This document shows positions 49,201-62,100 of a DNA stretch of 64,000 nucleotides, piece after piece (the first letter of the stretch is position 1; every line of letters begins with the position of its first letter). This DNA comes from Orbilia blumenaviensis. Taxonomy: Eukaryota; Ascomycota; Orbiliomycetes; Orbiliales; Orbiliaceae. Location: NCBI GenBank assembly GCA_036872755.1, contig JAVHNS010000003.1, positions 496,001 to 560,000 of the forward strand, given 5' to 3'. A program made the translations under genes and the position numbers. The notes beneath the pieces are model-generated. The model ran no database searches, had not been told where the DNA came from, and was given only the letters and a program-made list of their open reading frames with translations.

Positions 49201-52200
49201 TCATCTCCAGCCCCCTGTATTTGCCGACGGCGAGCCCCACCTATCGGTACCAAATCCTCTTCGGAGTCCCAGATCTGCTGGTGCTTCTTTAACTTCCATA
49301 CCTTTCTTCCCCGCCAATCTATTCGCACAGCCGTAGTGCACCACATGCCCATCCGGAAAAACGCTAATAACGCTCTTCCCGAGACGTTTATGACACACAG
49401 GGCATACACGTTCTTCGCCAATAACAACCGCTTTCTTCTTCGCTTCAGCATTGAGCTCTTCCCATCTGAACGCTTCGGATTTGTACAACTGTGCCATTAC
49501 CCGGTTCATGTTGACTCGGGAGTTGGAATGTCTGATACGGTTCTCGAAGTAGTTGCCCAGGTCTGAGACTTTGATTGACTCCGGGATGAGCTTTAACGAG
49601 TCGAGTGGGTCGACACGTGCGCCGTGCCGGGATAGCAAATCAAGGGCTGGTGGCATTTGGACCTCATAATTTGATGGCGGGTTGAGATAGAGAGACAAAA
49701 GAATTGAGTATACAGTTTCCGTCGAAGTTTCGGCAGGATCCGATTCTGGCGGTGACAATTGGTGTATGCGATTGCAGTACCTATTAAAACCGTTTAGTGA
49801 TACAAAATACTTTCCAATGACCAAATTTGCTGCTGCTTACGCTTCTGCTTTACTAAAGTCTTGCATCCTGAACACAAATATCTCGAGTGCTTGCCGGTGT
49901 TCACCGAGCCTACTTAAAATCGAAGCCCGGATTTCGTAGAATGTCGGGTCTTGACAATAGTTGAGTTAGTAACTATCTGCGAAAAGCAATTGGATATATT
50001 AAGCTTCCAACATACCATCCTTTGGTAGCCATCGTATAACCTTCTCAGGCCAATACTGGTGGCTATCTTCTGTGAACTTCAAAACCTTTTGCCCATAGTC
50101 TTCTCTTTCTTCTTTACTAAGCTCCCACTCCCAGCCATCCTGTCCAGGTTCCTTCGTTTCTTTCATCAAGGTCAGATAGCCCTCGATCAACCAGTTATGA
50201 TAATCCGGTGAGTCGTCTTTGAGCTCATGGACCAAATGTTCTGCATACTTAACCCCGAGTTTTACGTCTATCGATTTCAAGAAATCTAAGACTTTGTCTC
50301 GAGGGAGGGATTCTACTTGTGGAGTGTCATCCACAAATATCTCCATGCCCAGTTTTGGGTCTTTATGCAACACCCATGTCGAGTATTCGAAGATAAGGGG
50401 TAATTGGTCTGCATGTAGCTTTTGCAGGTACGTAACAGTAGCCTGCGGCCCATGGAGATCTGGTTCCCTATCATCTGGTTCTTCTCGATCACCGAAGCTG
50501 CACAAATCACACTATTAGCCATCCTCTTTCTGGAGAAATTTACTATAGACTTCTCATACCTCTTCAGCAGGACCAGTGCTTTGTCGTGCAACTTCTTATT
50601 GGCCAAGTAGTCCACCAATTCCTTGAACCTTCCAGTCTCGACTAGCTTCTCGTGTACAACCTCAGGGTCACAGAAGTTCTCAACACGAACAAGTGGCCCA
50701 ACCAAACTTGAATTCGTAAACATATACGACCTCAACAAGGTCGTATCGATCAGCTTTGCCATCTCCATCAGGTTTTCAAGTTGCTCCCTGACACTCATCT
50801 CTCCGCCATGTCGAGACGGAGGGAGCAACGCCGCTACCTCACTGAAATCTATAGCGGCCGATTTGGAGGCTGTGTCACCGAACATGGGGACGGTCTCAGG
50901 TCCTTCTGAGATGGCCGATTCGCCGAGAGCATCTGTGTCCATATCTGGTTTTACGTATTTAAGGAGTTTGCGACGCATTTCTACGAGATACGAGACCAAG
51001 CCCTGGACGGCTAGCTTGAGCACTTTGCCCTCTATAAGAATTGTTAGTTTTTCAAACCAGAAAAAATTAGAGACATGTGGATCATTATACCAAGTTTATT
51101 TGTTGTAGGTGGCGGAGCTATCGCTTGTGCAGCTGGTGGTGGAGTCGCCGTCGTAGCAGGCGCCGCCGTCGCCGTCGCTTCTGCGTCTCCCTTGCCAGAC
51201 CTTCCGGACTTGATAGATGCGGTGTCGTCTGCAGTAGAACCGAGCTTCAGCCTGGCTGGGATACTAAAGTACGATGATCTCGGCACCGCGACATCTGGTG
51301 TCGATGGATGGTTCCCGTTTTCCTTCGGTGGGGTTCCAGGCGCTTGCTCTTCCATTGGCGATGCCTTATCCTCGCCCTCGCCATTCTGCTTAACATCCTC
51401 CACCGGCGAGCCATTCTCCTCTGGTTGTGGCTCTTTGTCCTGTGGTGCTTCCTCTACTACTTCCTCAGCGAGCTGGCTGGAAATTTCTCCAGCAACCGCC
51501 GGAGGGTATAACCTGATTACTCTTGCTGGTGGAGCAGCTACCTTCGCAAACAAGTCCATAGAATCTCTGAATTTGCCCATAGAGAATAACTTTTCCGCCT
51601 TCAGCATTTGTATCTCCTTGATTCGCTCCTCCTTTTCCAAAAACAGCGCTTGTTCGATTTGTTCTAGGATACTAATCGCTTCGTCATATTCGCCCTTTGC
51701 TGTCAATTCCTTGATTTGGGTTCCATAATCCACCAACACCATCTTCCATATCTGAGTTGGGGATGCAAGATAGAACTGCTTGCCAGCGTGCGATAGGGCA
51801 TGGTTGTGCTGTGGTGTATGGAGTAGAGTTGCGCCGGGTAGAGTTATCGTTTGTAACAGGTTCTGAGTGTCAGGGTTGCGTATTTGCAAGGTATTATGGG
51901 GGTGCAAAGATACAAGAAAAGGATATGAATACCCCAGTTGGTCTGGGGCGTGGCTCCACGGGATTTGCTTTGACTCGAGGGGGTCGCCTCGAGCAGATAT
52001 ATACATTGATGTTGCTGTAGCGCTTGTCAGCTAGGTGGTCCAAATTATGTTGCTGGGAGCTTAAAAGTACTCACAATCTCTAACAAGTAGTAGTTCATCG
52101 TCGCCTAACCTTGTCGCCAATGGATTGCGGGTTGACCAGCTAAGATAACCGCCAGCGCCTCCTCCACCCCCTGCCATAGGAATATCCTCGACAACCTCTG

Positions 52201-52896
52201 TATTCACGTCCACCATTGCGAAGCTGCTCGATAACCCGGCACATAGCTTCCCTTCAGCAGCCCAAGTCAAACTTCTAGGCTGCGACGGCAATGTAATCTC
52301 ATTCGAATCATGAAACTCCCCGTCTTTCCACAGATATAGCAGCAATTTTCGCTTGACCACCACAGCCAGCCGAGAGACAACCGACGGAACACCAGAAATA
52401 TCCCTTTCCACACCGCTTGTCAGGGCGAATAACGTAGCGCCTCTAGTCTTCGACAGCGTCTCCAGCTTTTCGTAGGTCGCCATGTCATATGTGGATACAT
52501 ATGTATCGGCCAGGATGACCAGGATCGAAGATTCCTTGATACATCCCATCTGAGTTATGGGACGTTTTGTAAACCCCTCGACCTCACGCATACATTCGAT
52601 ATCGATGGCCTCCGTAGGGGTCGTGGGGTTTGAGACTCGGTATATACGTAGCGTGCCATTGTTCAAGCCGACGAGAAGCTTCTCACCTGCGACGACGCAA
52701 AACCGGGAGTTAGCTCAGTTACATATAAATAAACTACCACCACATACTCTAGATAGCAGCAGAGGTCTAGAAGTATTTGGTAGGGTACAGAATGGAGCGG
52801 AGTGGGTATGGTACCATATGCCAGGATACACTCCTGACGCGACCTATCCTTCGAACTTAGCTCCCGGATGGAGCGAGCGTGAAAGGCTGTGAGCAT
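49201..52896 (-). CDS. VPS39: Vps39/Vam6, HOPS tethering-complex subunit
   Basis: HOPS subunit that binds Rab7/Ypt7 on vacuole membranes and tethers endosomes and vacuoles for fusion; also linked to vacuole-mitochondrion contacts. Minus-strand exons: 52896-52815, 52686-52075, 52014-51091, 51031-50560, 50497-50016, 49949-49841, 49780-49201; introns 59-128 nt; 1,086 residues. The N-terminal CNH/beta-propeller region begins MLTAFHARSIRELSSKD with GEKLLVGLNNGTLRIY. The central and C-terminal parts form alpha-solenoid (clathrin-heavy-chain-like) repeats (LLRSYMFTNSSLVGPLVRVENF, shown as SYMFTNSSLVGPLVRVENF; LIFEYSTWVLHKDP). The C-terminus carries the Vps39 zinc-binding pattern CPVCHKRLG...HVVHYGC. 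A disordered E/P/A-rich insert lies around residues 390-540. Start and first intron are supported by the conserved ILAYG-EKLLVG junction. Confidence 0.95.
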
Positions 52897-54583
52897 GGCT
52901 CCGTGCGCCTGAACGGTAGTACCGTCGATTCGGAAATTCTCATGGAGGAGTGGACTACGGCGACATGTGGGAAGGAGTGGTGGAGCTTCGTGCGAGTGTT
53001 TTTAGTAGCTTTAGGTGAGGACGAGGTTGGAAGACGAGGAAGAGAGTAGAGTAATAGTCGTCTTTGTTGGGGAGAGTGCTGGCGATGCGGGTTGACCTCA
53101 TCATAATAGCCAACATCAGTCAGGCGAGTGGCCGCCGTTTGTGTTGCGCTAAACCAGCCACCGCGGTACCATTTTACCGGTCTCGAGCCTGCCACTTTAC
53201 ATCGGTCGACCCTGTGATTTAGACCGGCCTCAAAACCTTAAAGATTCCTGCATCTTGAGCACAGATGGGCGTATCTATGTTTGGTACCTCTTATATTGTA
53301 TCGTGGGTATTTAGTTATGTATTTCAACGTTGCAACCAGTGCCTTTTTGCTTACCTGCTTAAATATATATAGTTCAGTCTATTGGAGCAGTCAAGTATTC
53401 TAGTTGAACAACCTAAGCGTATATTAAGCTTAGGAGTCTTTAATTATAAATTCTCGATCGTTATTATAATGGAAGTCCCGAAATTATATTATACTTGGCA
53501 GTCAAGTTGATTGTTAGCTGTATGTAATATCAATAGGTAGATACTACAGTAAAATTTATAAAAAGGACAGAATTAGACTGCGAGTCTAACCGGCAGCTAC
53601 CTGGGTAGTAAGTGGTACTATCTATATCGCTACCTTGGTAGGTAGCAATATGACTCGCTATATAACAATGGGTAAAATTGTACTTGGTCCATTCTATCAG
53701 TTTCAAGATTATAATTTTAGGCTCAGACTTATTATAAAGCATCTGAATGGCCAATTTATCTCGACAACTGAAAGCTTAGAAAGTTTGTAGACACAGATCC
53801 GCAGAGGACAGTATATATACCTCGAAAACTTCATTTCACTAGTACCGGTTAACTGTGCTATCTTGCCCAATTTATCAATATGTAGTAACATGTTACGCAT
53901 GGGCATTTGTCATCAATATGAACATGCGTATTCATTTACTCTCTAACGTACCAGTTTTATATTGCGGACCGAGTCCCGTCAGGCGCATGCAGTGGCAACT
54001 TATGGGATTCAAGGCGGAAGGTCCCTATACCAGGTGTCTCCAAACCAAAACGGAGAGACTTTGACTTTGGCGGTCCGAGAAATCAAATAAATCCCTGGTC
54101 ATACAGCCTGCGGTGTATACATGTATATCAAATTGGCCGACACAACAGCATTAAGGTCGCACCAATATACAAACAAAATGTGTTGTTACCGTGTTGTTGG
54201 GAGCTGGGCCAAGAGAGAGGACCAGGCTGACCTCTTAGGGACTCCTGTCACCCGGAAGTCAAAGTCTAGCTTCAGAACTAAACCATCACGCGGACATATT
54301 CCGTGGATACTATAGATACATACATTTGTACGCACCACAAAGGGCCGCACGAGATCCAGCCCTGCGCATGCATGCATGCCCGCTGCAAGCCATCGAATCG
54401 TCATCATCCTCGATCCTTGATGGATAGATCTCAAGATCTAACATTCTCCAACCTCGAGCTCTGTAACTGCCGTCTCACGTCCAGCTCTGTTCAGTATATG
54501 ATGCTGTTGCGGTGCTGGCGGGATAAAGGCTGAACTTTATATTGAATATTTCTTGTCTCGACTTTTATTTATCTTCGTATCAT
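52897..54583. other. Divergent promoter region, VPS39 / BTN1
   Basis: No gene is supported. A hairpin-forming GCTACCT-TGGT-AGGTAGC lies near 53630, and an alternating GCATGCATGC tract near 54366. The frame 52857-53195 overlaps the VPS39 start and looks fortuitous. Confidence 0.5.
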
Positions 54584-56119
54584 ATGTCGTCACAGCTACG
54601 GCCACGCTCTCCAGCGTTTAGACTTCCGATGCCTGGCTCGGCTGGGTCCTCGTGGCCGGCGTATAAGGCACGCTTTTCAACTCTGCGCGATAACATCCGT
54701 GCTTCCTTCGCAGGTGCTGATCCGAGAGTCTGTGCTGCATTTTGGCTGTTTGGTATGTATATCTATATAATTATGTCTGAAGACACTACCATGCGTTCTA
54801 TTTTGAAAATGGCTAACAGTTATTCCAGGTTTGATAAACAATGTACTCTATGTCATCATATTATCTGCAGCCCTGGACCTTGTTGGCCCTGATGTCCCCA
54901 AAGGCGTTGTTTTACTATTCGACGTCATGCCTTCGTTCCTAACCAAACTTATGGGACCGTATTTCATCCACCTGATATCATACCGAGTCCGGATCATCAG
55001 CTTCTACCTCCTCTCAACATGTGGAATGATAGTGGTCGCTTTCGGAGACTCCATTGCCTGGAGGCTATTCGGCATCGCCATAGCTTCTTTGGCTTCTGGC
55101 GGTGGAGAAATGACGTTTGTATCTATGACACACTTTTACGACCACTTCTCACTAGCAATGTGGGGTAGTGGGACCGGCGGTGCTGGGATTGTTGGAGGAG
55201 CGTTCTATCTAGCTCTATCGACTTGGATTGGTCTTAGCGTGAGGAGCACGTTGATGCTGAGTTGCTTTCTGCCAGTGGTTATGCTCGTGGCTTTCTTTGG
55301 GATTTTGCCTAGGGATGTACTGCCTTCTGGGGTGGAGAGAGAAGGTGCAAAGGGGAGTTATGCAAGCGTACCTGGGGAAGAAGAGCAAGGGCTTATGGAG
55401 GGCGATGACGATATCATGGGGAGTTCGATGCATTCAAATGGATCGGTTTTCACAGCTGGGAGTGCGAAGGGGTCAACTATCGGGAGGGCCTGGAGATCTT
55501 TGAGGAATAACTTTAGAAGGATGAAGGGTTTGGTCGTACCATACATCATCCCGCTCCTGCTGGTTTATATCTCGGAATATACGATCAACCAAGGAGTAGC
55601 ACCAACGCTTCTATATCCGCTGAACGAGATGCCCTTCAAAAACTATCGAGATGCTTATCCGACATATAATACGATCTATCAGGTTGGAGTGTTTATCTCG
55701 AGGAGCAGTACACCGTTCATTCGGGTTAGGTATCTGTACCCACCTAGCATACTGCAGTTTGTGAACTTGACGGTATTGACGGCGCATGCGGTCTGGAATT
55801 TTATTCCGAATGTTTGGTTTATATTTTTGATTATCTTTTGGGAGGGAATTCTCGGGGGGTTAGTTTACGTCGTAAGTATTTTCCATTATCGACATGTCGT
55901 TTCAATGGTCTATCGAAACTGGAAACTAATAAAATTTAGAATACATTCGCAGAGATCACGGATAATGTGCCGCATGAAGATCGGGAGTTTAGTCTGGGGG
56001 CTACGACTGTGAGCGACTCTGGGGGTATCTGTATCGCGGCGTTTATTAGTATGGCACTGGAGACCTGGCTGTGCTCTTATCAGGTGAGGCATGGTAGGAA
56101 GTTCTGCAAATTAACATGA
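54584..56119 (+). CDS. BTN1: Btn1/CLN3 (battenin) vacuolar membrane protein
   Basis: Multi-pass vacuolar membrane protein of the battenin family, linked to vacuolar pH and basic amino-acid balance; the human relative CLN3 is defective in Batten disease. Exons 54584-54752, 54829-55871 and 55940-56119; introns 76 and 68 nt; 463 residues. Conserved blocks: [19 protein letters not shown] across the first splice junction, [45 protein letters not shown], a variable hydrophilic loop (residues about 215-270), [33 protein letters not shown], and [20 protein letters not shown] across the second junction. A possible GTGAGG donor near 56083 is ignored because reading through gives the conserved QVRHGRKFC end. 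The gene diverges from VPS39 and converges on an F-box gene 231 bp away. Confidence 0.95.
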
Positions 56120-56350
56120 ACAAAACCTCTTCCTTCACGGGCCAGCAAACCAGTCGACCTCTACGCGTGGATTAGAAATGAGAATACTAGTGGTGTAGAA
56201 GTAGATATGATAGCTAGGTGTTCTTTCTTATTCCTGGATGTATTACAGCGGATGTAAATTGTAGTAGTAGTAGTAGTCTGATGTAACAAACACACTTTCT
56301 TTGTAGTTTTGGATCTCTTATAATCCGGCCCCCAAACCTAGATGCTCGTC

Positions 56351-57325
56351 CTAGCTGGAGAGTGATTCCGGTTCGATCTCATACCGCACAGCTCTCAATG
56401 CAAACCGCAACCACACCATATGCTTCACGGTTTCATAAACACTCAACCACACCACATTACTCTCATTCCCCGGCTGATGAAAAAGTCTCTGCTGCTCCAC
56501 TTTCTCCTCTTCGGACTCAATTATTAAAGATAATTGAGTAATGTGATCGCCCACTGTCACATTCTCGTCGAATCTGACAGTTTCACAGATATTCTCCTGT
56601 CCAGGCCACTTCGCGGAGGCCGGTTTACCAGACGCCTCTGGTGCATTCTCAGGTGTGTAAGACGTCTCAGTGACCATAAGGGGTACTTTATCACCCCCTT
56701 CGTCGGTATAACACATTATCGGCTCGTCTTTGAAGAAATCGTAGTCGAACTCCGCGAGTCTTATTTTGGGAGTAACCCATTCCTCACTTCCCTTTTGCTT
56801 ATATCTACCCCACTTATCACGTGGAGCATTTAGATGTATCTTCCTGATGTGGAAAGTTCCGCCTTCTTTACGAGCAAAAGTTTGTATATGGGCCAAGACA
56901 TTGTGGAATTGTGGTCTAGCCCGTCCTTTGAAATATAGTGATTCAAGGGGCGGTTCGTAGTGCGAGTTTTGGATTGTGGGGGAGGTTTTGAGGAAGTGAT
57001 GCCAGAGTTTACAGGTTTTGGAGAGGGTAGGGTGGCTTGTCCAGTGTGTCTCTTCAAGAATTTTGAAGTGGAGTTCTGGGGGAAGGATGGGGTGTGGGCG
57101 GTTGTTTGGGGGTGGAGGGTGTATGTAGGCGGATTCTGAAGTGTCTGTGGGTGGGGCGAACCACATGTTGGTTAGGGACATTGCTAATTGTGTTGTGGCC
57201 GTTGTATTTTTTATAGACACTGATTGTGGTTTTGATTTGATTTCTGCGTGGATATCTTTTGGCCGAATTGAGGATTCCTGGAGTTTATGAAGCTTTGATA
57301 GTATCCTTGATTGTATCTTGAGCAT
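56351..57325 (-). CDS. F-box-like protein, single exon
   Basis: Uninterrupted 324-codon frame. An F-box-like segment is visible at about residues 78-113 (ILPPELHFKILEETHW then LSKTCKLWHHFLKT), preceded by a proline-rich stretch. The remainder includes QFHNVLAHIQTFARKEGGTF, VTVGDHITQLSLIIES and a tryptophan-containing C-terminus, but no other domain I know. It could be an SCF adaptor; such short fungal F-box proteins are numerous and fast-evolving. A second ATG (MSLTNMWFAPPTD) gives a 277-residue alternative lacking the basic N-terminus. It is convergent with BTN1. Confidence 0.72.
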   Translation of the reverse strand: MLKIQSRILSKLHKLQESSIRPKDIHAEIKSKPQSVSIKNTTATTQLAMSLTNMWFAPPTDTSESAYIHPPPPNNRPHPILPPELHFKILEETHWTSHPTLSKTCKLWHHFLKTSPTIQNSHYEPPLESLYFKGRARPQFHNVLAHIQTFARKEGGTFHIRKIHLNAPRDKWGRYKQKGSEEWVTPKIRLAEFDYDFFKDEPIMCYTDEGGDKVPLMVTETSYTPENAPEASGKPASAKWPGQENICETVRFDENVTVGDHITQLSLIIESEEEKVEQQRLFHQPGNESNVVWLSVYETVKHMVWLRFALRAVRYEIEPESLSS

Positions 57326-58114
57326 ACTATAAGACTAATCTTGGGTGGGGTCTCAGATGGGTTTATATACATGAAGCGGGAGTCCTCGCGGCTAAAACTT
57401 GACATACCAAGATTGCGCGAATGGCGCTGCCGCGAGCGTCGGCACACGACAAGGCGGAATTACATGTTATATGGCGGACAGACATCGCGCCGAGACGCTG
57501 ATAAACGGTAATTAACCGAATTTAGTCATTGCTATGAATATGTGGTGGGTATTCATTTAAACCAATCTAGTCTATAGCTAATTATCTAGTAGCTAAGCAA
57601 ATCTGAATTTACACTTATGTTGCCCCGTACTTCAGACCTGGGCGCATATCTGTAGGGGCATCTAGATTGGCGTTTGATTACGAGGTTGCAATTCAAGCCC
57701 GAGCATTTAAGGATCAGGTTCCAATACCGATTCGTTATGAATATGTAAAAATATGACAGGAATGCTGTTACCGTTGGTATATAAAGAAGATCTTGTAAAC
57801 TAGAGATTGCTAGTATCGTAGTATATGACGCTGTGGTAGCAAGGCGAGAGATTGTATACGGATCCAGAATGATCAACAGGATAGCGTCTACTCGGGAAAT
57901 GGTATCAACCAGCTAAGAATTGGTTCGCCACAGCACGGCTGCGAGAAGCTCCCAAGAGACCAAGCTCAAATCGATCCCCGTACGAACATGCGGTCGCCTC
58001 CTGAGCTCTGTGAAGAATGGAAGCATGGAATGAAACAGACAGACTGCGGCTAGTCGGTTATGGCAGTGGCTAGATTGGTTGCGACTTTGACTATCGAAAT
58101 ATCTTGGGTTAAAT

Positions 58115-58483
58115 TGGTCTCGTTGGTACCAGACAACACGGTGTTGTGATGTTATATGTTTAACCTGGTCTCGTTGGTGTATGGAGCTACTTTTGGCATG
58201 AGATCGCCCTAATCACTGGCTCCGCGATCACTGTTTACCTAGTTATCGAAGGAGAGATGTAGAATTGGAAAGTTGAAGATAAATTGATGTTTCAATAAAG
58301 GGTTTGTTGGGAGTTGGCCTCATATAGTGATATCGCATGTATCACATCGCTATCGAAGCGTTTTATATGTATATTATAGGAATAAAAGGATAACTTTTCC
58401 CGAGACTGAGTGATCTTAATGCTGTGATTACAGCTTCGTAGCCTGCAGTTCCTGGAATATACGGTATCATTTGGTCTCGTTGG
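58115..58483 (+). repeat. Three direct copies of TGGTCTCGTTGG
   Basis: Exact 12-mers at 58115-58126, 58166-58177 and 58472-58483, the first two extended to TGGTCTCGTTGGT. Spacings are 51 and 306 nt between starts. They may be binding sites or remnants of a local duplication. Confidence 0.7.
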
Positions 58484-59067
58484 GTATCATTACATAATCA
58501 TGAAGTGGAAATGTGTTGTCCACAAAAAGATGTGTGTTGTTTTTGTTGTATTGTAATGTTTCCACTGGGAAGTTTACATATCGGGACCGGGGCTTCCCGG
58601 GGCTCCCCGGAGAGTGTTGATCACGTGCCAATGTTCAGGCGAGGAACCGGCACCGGCTCCGAGTTATAGAGTTCGTTGACAGACCAAACCCACGACGCAC
58701 GCTCCCGCCTTTCCACTTGACTACGCGTTAACTAAGCGCCCTCTCTGTGGAAACTGCTGTTGTTGATTCTAAACACGCTTCATGCATCAAAGCTTTCTCC
58801 ATCAGCTCCCCTTTCAAAAATTTTCCTTCCAACTGGCATCCTTCTTCAGAAAACCCGTCCCATCTCCATCATTCCATAACTTTCTTTCAATCGCAATTTC
58901 ATTTCCTTTCTTTTATTCTCTAAAAGATTCAAATCCCCTTTTTATCGGTTTGGTTCTACGTTGGAACCAACACATATACACCTCGTGCTTCGAGCTCTGG
59001 ATTTGATTTAGGATACGGTCAAAATTACATAAAAGTTAAGCGAAGTTGATTTTCCTCCCCAATCAAG

Positions 59068-59123
59068 GTAAGAGCTTGTTAGTCTCTTGCTTTCGAATTT
59101 TATAAATTGAAACTTACCTCTAG
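59068..59123 (+). other. Candidate 5' UTR intron of the giant protein gene
   Basis: A GTAAGA donor at 59068 and an acceptor CTCTAG ending at 59123 bound a 56-nt segment just upstream of the start codon at 59175. Based on splice signals only. Confidence 0.4.
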
Positions 59124-59174
59124 ATATTATTGAGATAGCTTATTTTATTCATATACTCTCACCCGCATCACACG

Positions 59175-62100
59175 ATGCCCCCAAGGAAACGTCGTTTGAC
59201 GACCGCTCCTGGTATCGATGCAACCGGGCCTTCTAGGAGACGACGTCTCTCAAGATTCGGAGCCAGGGAGCGATCCCCTTCGGAAGATGAGGCTGATGGC
59301 TTAACGCCACCAACAGAAGACCCCACCGAACTGGCGGTGAGGCAAAGAAGTCTATTCGACCATATCGTTTTAAATGTCTTCCTGCCCCCAAAGCTGCCGG
59401 ACAAGGCGATACAAAAGAGCCAAGAAAGAGAGGTCAATTACTTATTGCTCACTTTGCTGGAGAAAGCTGCTGAGGAGTTTGGGAATGCTCTCCCACCCCA
59501 TGAACGCTCTTGGTGGGGGAAGATTCGAAAGAACCTGATCTCAATGGTTCATTTATATAAGCCTGATCCAGAGCAGACTTGGCTGTCGCAGGAGAGACTT
59601 ATGCAGGTGCTGAAAGAGATGGAATCTGGAGGTATGCTGATTTTCCTAGATAGTTTGTCACCTGGAGCTCTAAATAGCTGATATGAATAATAGACTTCGT
59701 GACACTGCATATTCGAAAACAGAATGCTGGTGTCATCATCCGAAAAAACGATCAAGAGGCAATATTTGAGCTTTTCGAGGCTTCGTGTCTTGCTGAAGCG
59801 GTGTCAGATTGCCGTAGACGACTTAGATGCTCCTTTCCCGGCCCCAGCATTGGCATGGAGACTTCCGTGTTTGAAGATGTACGGTTTATCAGCTCTGTAT
59901 CCGATTTTCTCTCGTTTACAGATGGCAGTGCACCGGAAACCTCAGATGGTAAAGGCGGCGAAGTTAACGACGTGGGGCAAACAAACCCTGCATTCATCAC
60001 ACATCTTCTAACGAATATACTTCGTGGGGTTGGGTATTCCGAAAAAAAACGTGAGACAAAGATCTGCAAGCGGGTAGCAGATGCTGTCCTTGGCTCTGAA
60101 ATATCTGTTTGGAGACGATCTCCATTATGGCTGGTCGTCAGAGTTGGGTTACAGTCCACTCTAAAGCTTAAACAACGGCCCGGAGTAGACTGGTACAAAT
60201 CTTTCCAGGTCTATTTCATGTCGAAGCTCCTTCAAAAGGCTTTGGATGAAGACCTTGTTTCCCAAGATCATCTATATATCATGGGGGCGAAAATTGCCAG
60301 GCGGCTCCAGAAGCTTGATGGGGCTGTACTAAGCTTTGTTAAGACTGAGGTTTTAACTACAGTTGAACAACAGTCTAAAAAGCTGCAGCGCTCTTGGAAG
60401 CAGTTCTATTACTATGATGCTAAAAGAATATCGTGGGAGCCTGGATCTCTAGACGTTGTTGCTGACTGCAGACTGAAACTGACTGAAAGCAGAAGCTATC
60501 TTGATTCTGTAATGTTTGGTGGGACTAGCCTCACTCCTTCTGAGCTTGCCCAAAGGCCCTTCATCCCAGGACAGTTCTCCCGAATCCAAGACCCATTTGC
60601 TCTTAGGGAAGGATTATTAAATGCCGAATTGTCAAAGGCTTCAAAAAAGGACCTTGCGGTTCTATTGATGGATATTGAGGCTTGGGTCGACACAGGACTT
60701 GATGCCTATGTTGCCCGCTACCAGCGGAATTCCGATAACCGGGCGTTTCATAAAACACAAGAAGATGCAGTAATCCAAATGAGTCAATTGTTTAACGAGT
60801 ACTTCTTTTTCGCTGTGAGAGAATACGAGGGGAGTCCGGAGAACCTATCGATCGCATTTCTAACAGGCTTTGAACTCTGGGTAGCAATTGATAAGGTTAC
60901 TACTTCGCGCACGCCCCTTCTGGCCAGGTTTCACCCCGAAATCGGCGGCTGTGATCTCAACTGCCTCGTGTTGCCCTCAAGACGACAGATGCTACGACTC
61001 TCTGAAGTCCAAAATTATATTATGAAACGAATAGAGAAGGCTGAGGATTCTGGTAACAGGAAGCCCACCTTTTTCAAGGATAAGTTCTACGAAACGTCAT
61101 TCCAGTGCCTATACTTTGATCAAGAGCCGTATCTACAAGATTTGCTAGAAGAAGTCGAGGCGGCTGCAGGTGCCGCTAGAGATGAAATGCGGTCGACTAT
61201 CAAGGAGATGAACCGTCAACACCACACGATTATGATGGAGGCGAATAAGCTAGATCACGAACTCACGCCAACTGGACGCCATCGGACGGCAAAATTATGC
61301 CCTAAGTGTCTCAAAGAAGCCGAGGCAAAAAAGCTCACCGTGGGAATACATGAGTGGTAAGCATCCCGTTTATTTTCTTCTCGTTAGGTCCTTAATGATA
61401 AAACTATTGTGATATATGGAGATACATGAACTGATCGAGAAGGCAGGCCTCTCCCTGAGGACGAAGAGGATATAGCTTTAACGAAAACCATGATTTTCGA
61501 GCTTGATTGCCCAAAGCACTTTGTAGCCTGGCGTGATACCACATTTAAGATGTTAATCAATACATCAGCGGTCCTCCAATTTTCAGAAACGCATGTTGAG
61601 ACTCGAGCCCATGAAAAGCTTTCGACGTACCCCGGACTTCGTAGTTTTTATACCGACGAGAGAACAACAGGAGTCATGCTGGGATCGCAAAGAAGAGCCA
61701 TCGTAAAACGGCACAGTCTCCCTGTGGATGAAGACCAAGTCATGGTGTCGTTTTCGTTTCGTCCTCGCTATTGGTACAACGATACCAGCGGTGGGCACTG
61801 GGTCAGAGATTTTTTTGAGCTTAAGGGAATTTGGGATAGGAGAATGTTTTCCTACAAACTCCCTCACTCAAGTGTGTACAAACCACTTCAGTTTGCTCTG
61901 AGACAATCAGAGCATTCTAGTAATGATATCTTAGCACTTCAGTATAAGTGCCCGCCGAAGCTTTCCCTGGATGAGTTTTATGAATATGGTACTCTTCGGT
62001 AAGTTTATCATCTAGACTAAAAGTTTAGCCATTCCCGTTTGCTGACTCGAGATCCACATTAAGTGCCGGCAATAAGATCCAATGGTTGAATATCTCGAAA

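Larger units (their letters stand above)
57326..59174. other. Intergenic region with a triple 12-mer repeat
   Basis: Promoter side of both the F-box-like gene (-) and the giant protein gene (+). It holds three copies of TGGTCTCGTTGG, a GC-rich CCCGGGGCTCCCCGG-type palindromic stretch near 58600, and a pyrimidine-rich leader (58780-58930). No gene is supported; the frame 58782-59006 lies in the leader. Confidence 0.55.

Noticed and set aside
52857..53195. 112-codon minus-strand frame upstream of VPS39
   Set aside because: It overlaps the VPS39 start in another frame and lacks recognisable features.
56083..56119. Extra intron at the end of BTN1 (GTGAGG donor)
   Set aside because: Reading through gives the conserved battenin C-terminal QVRHGRKFC segment and a prompt stop.
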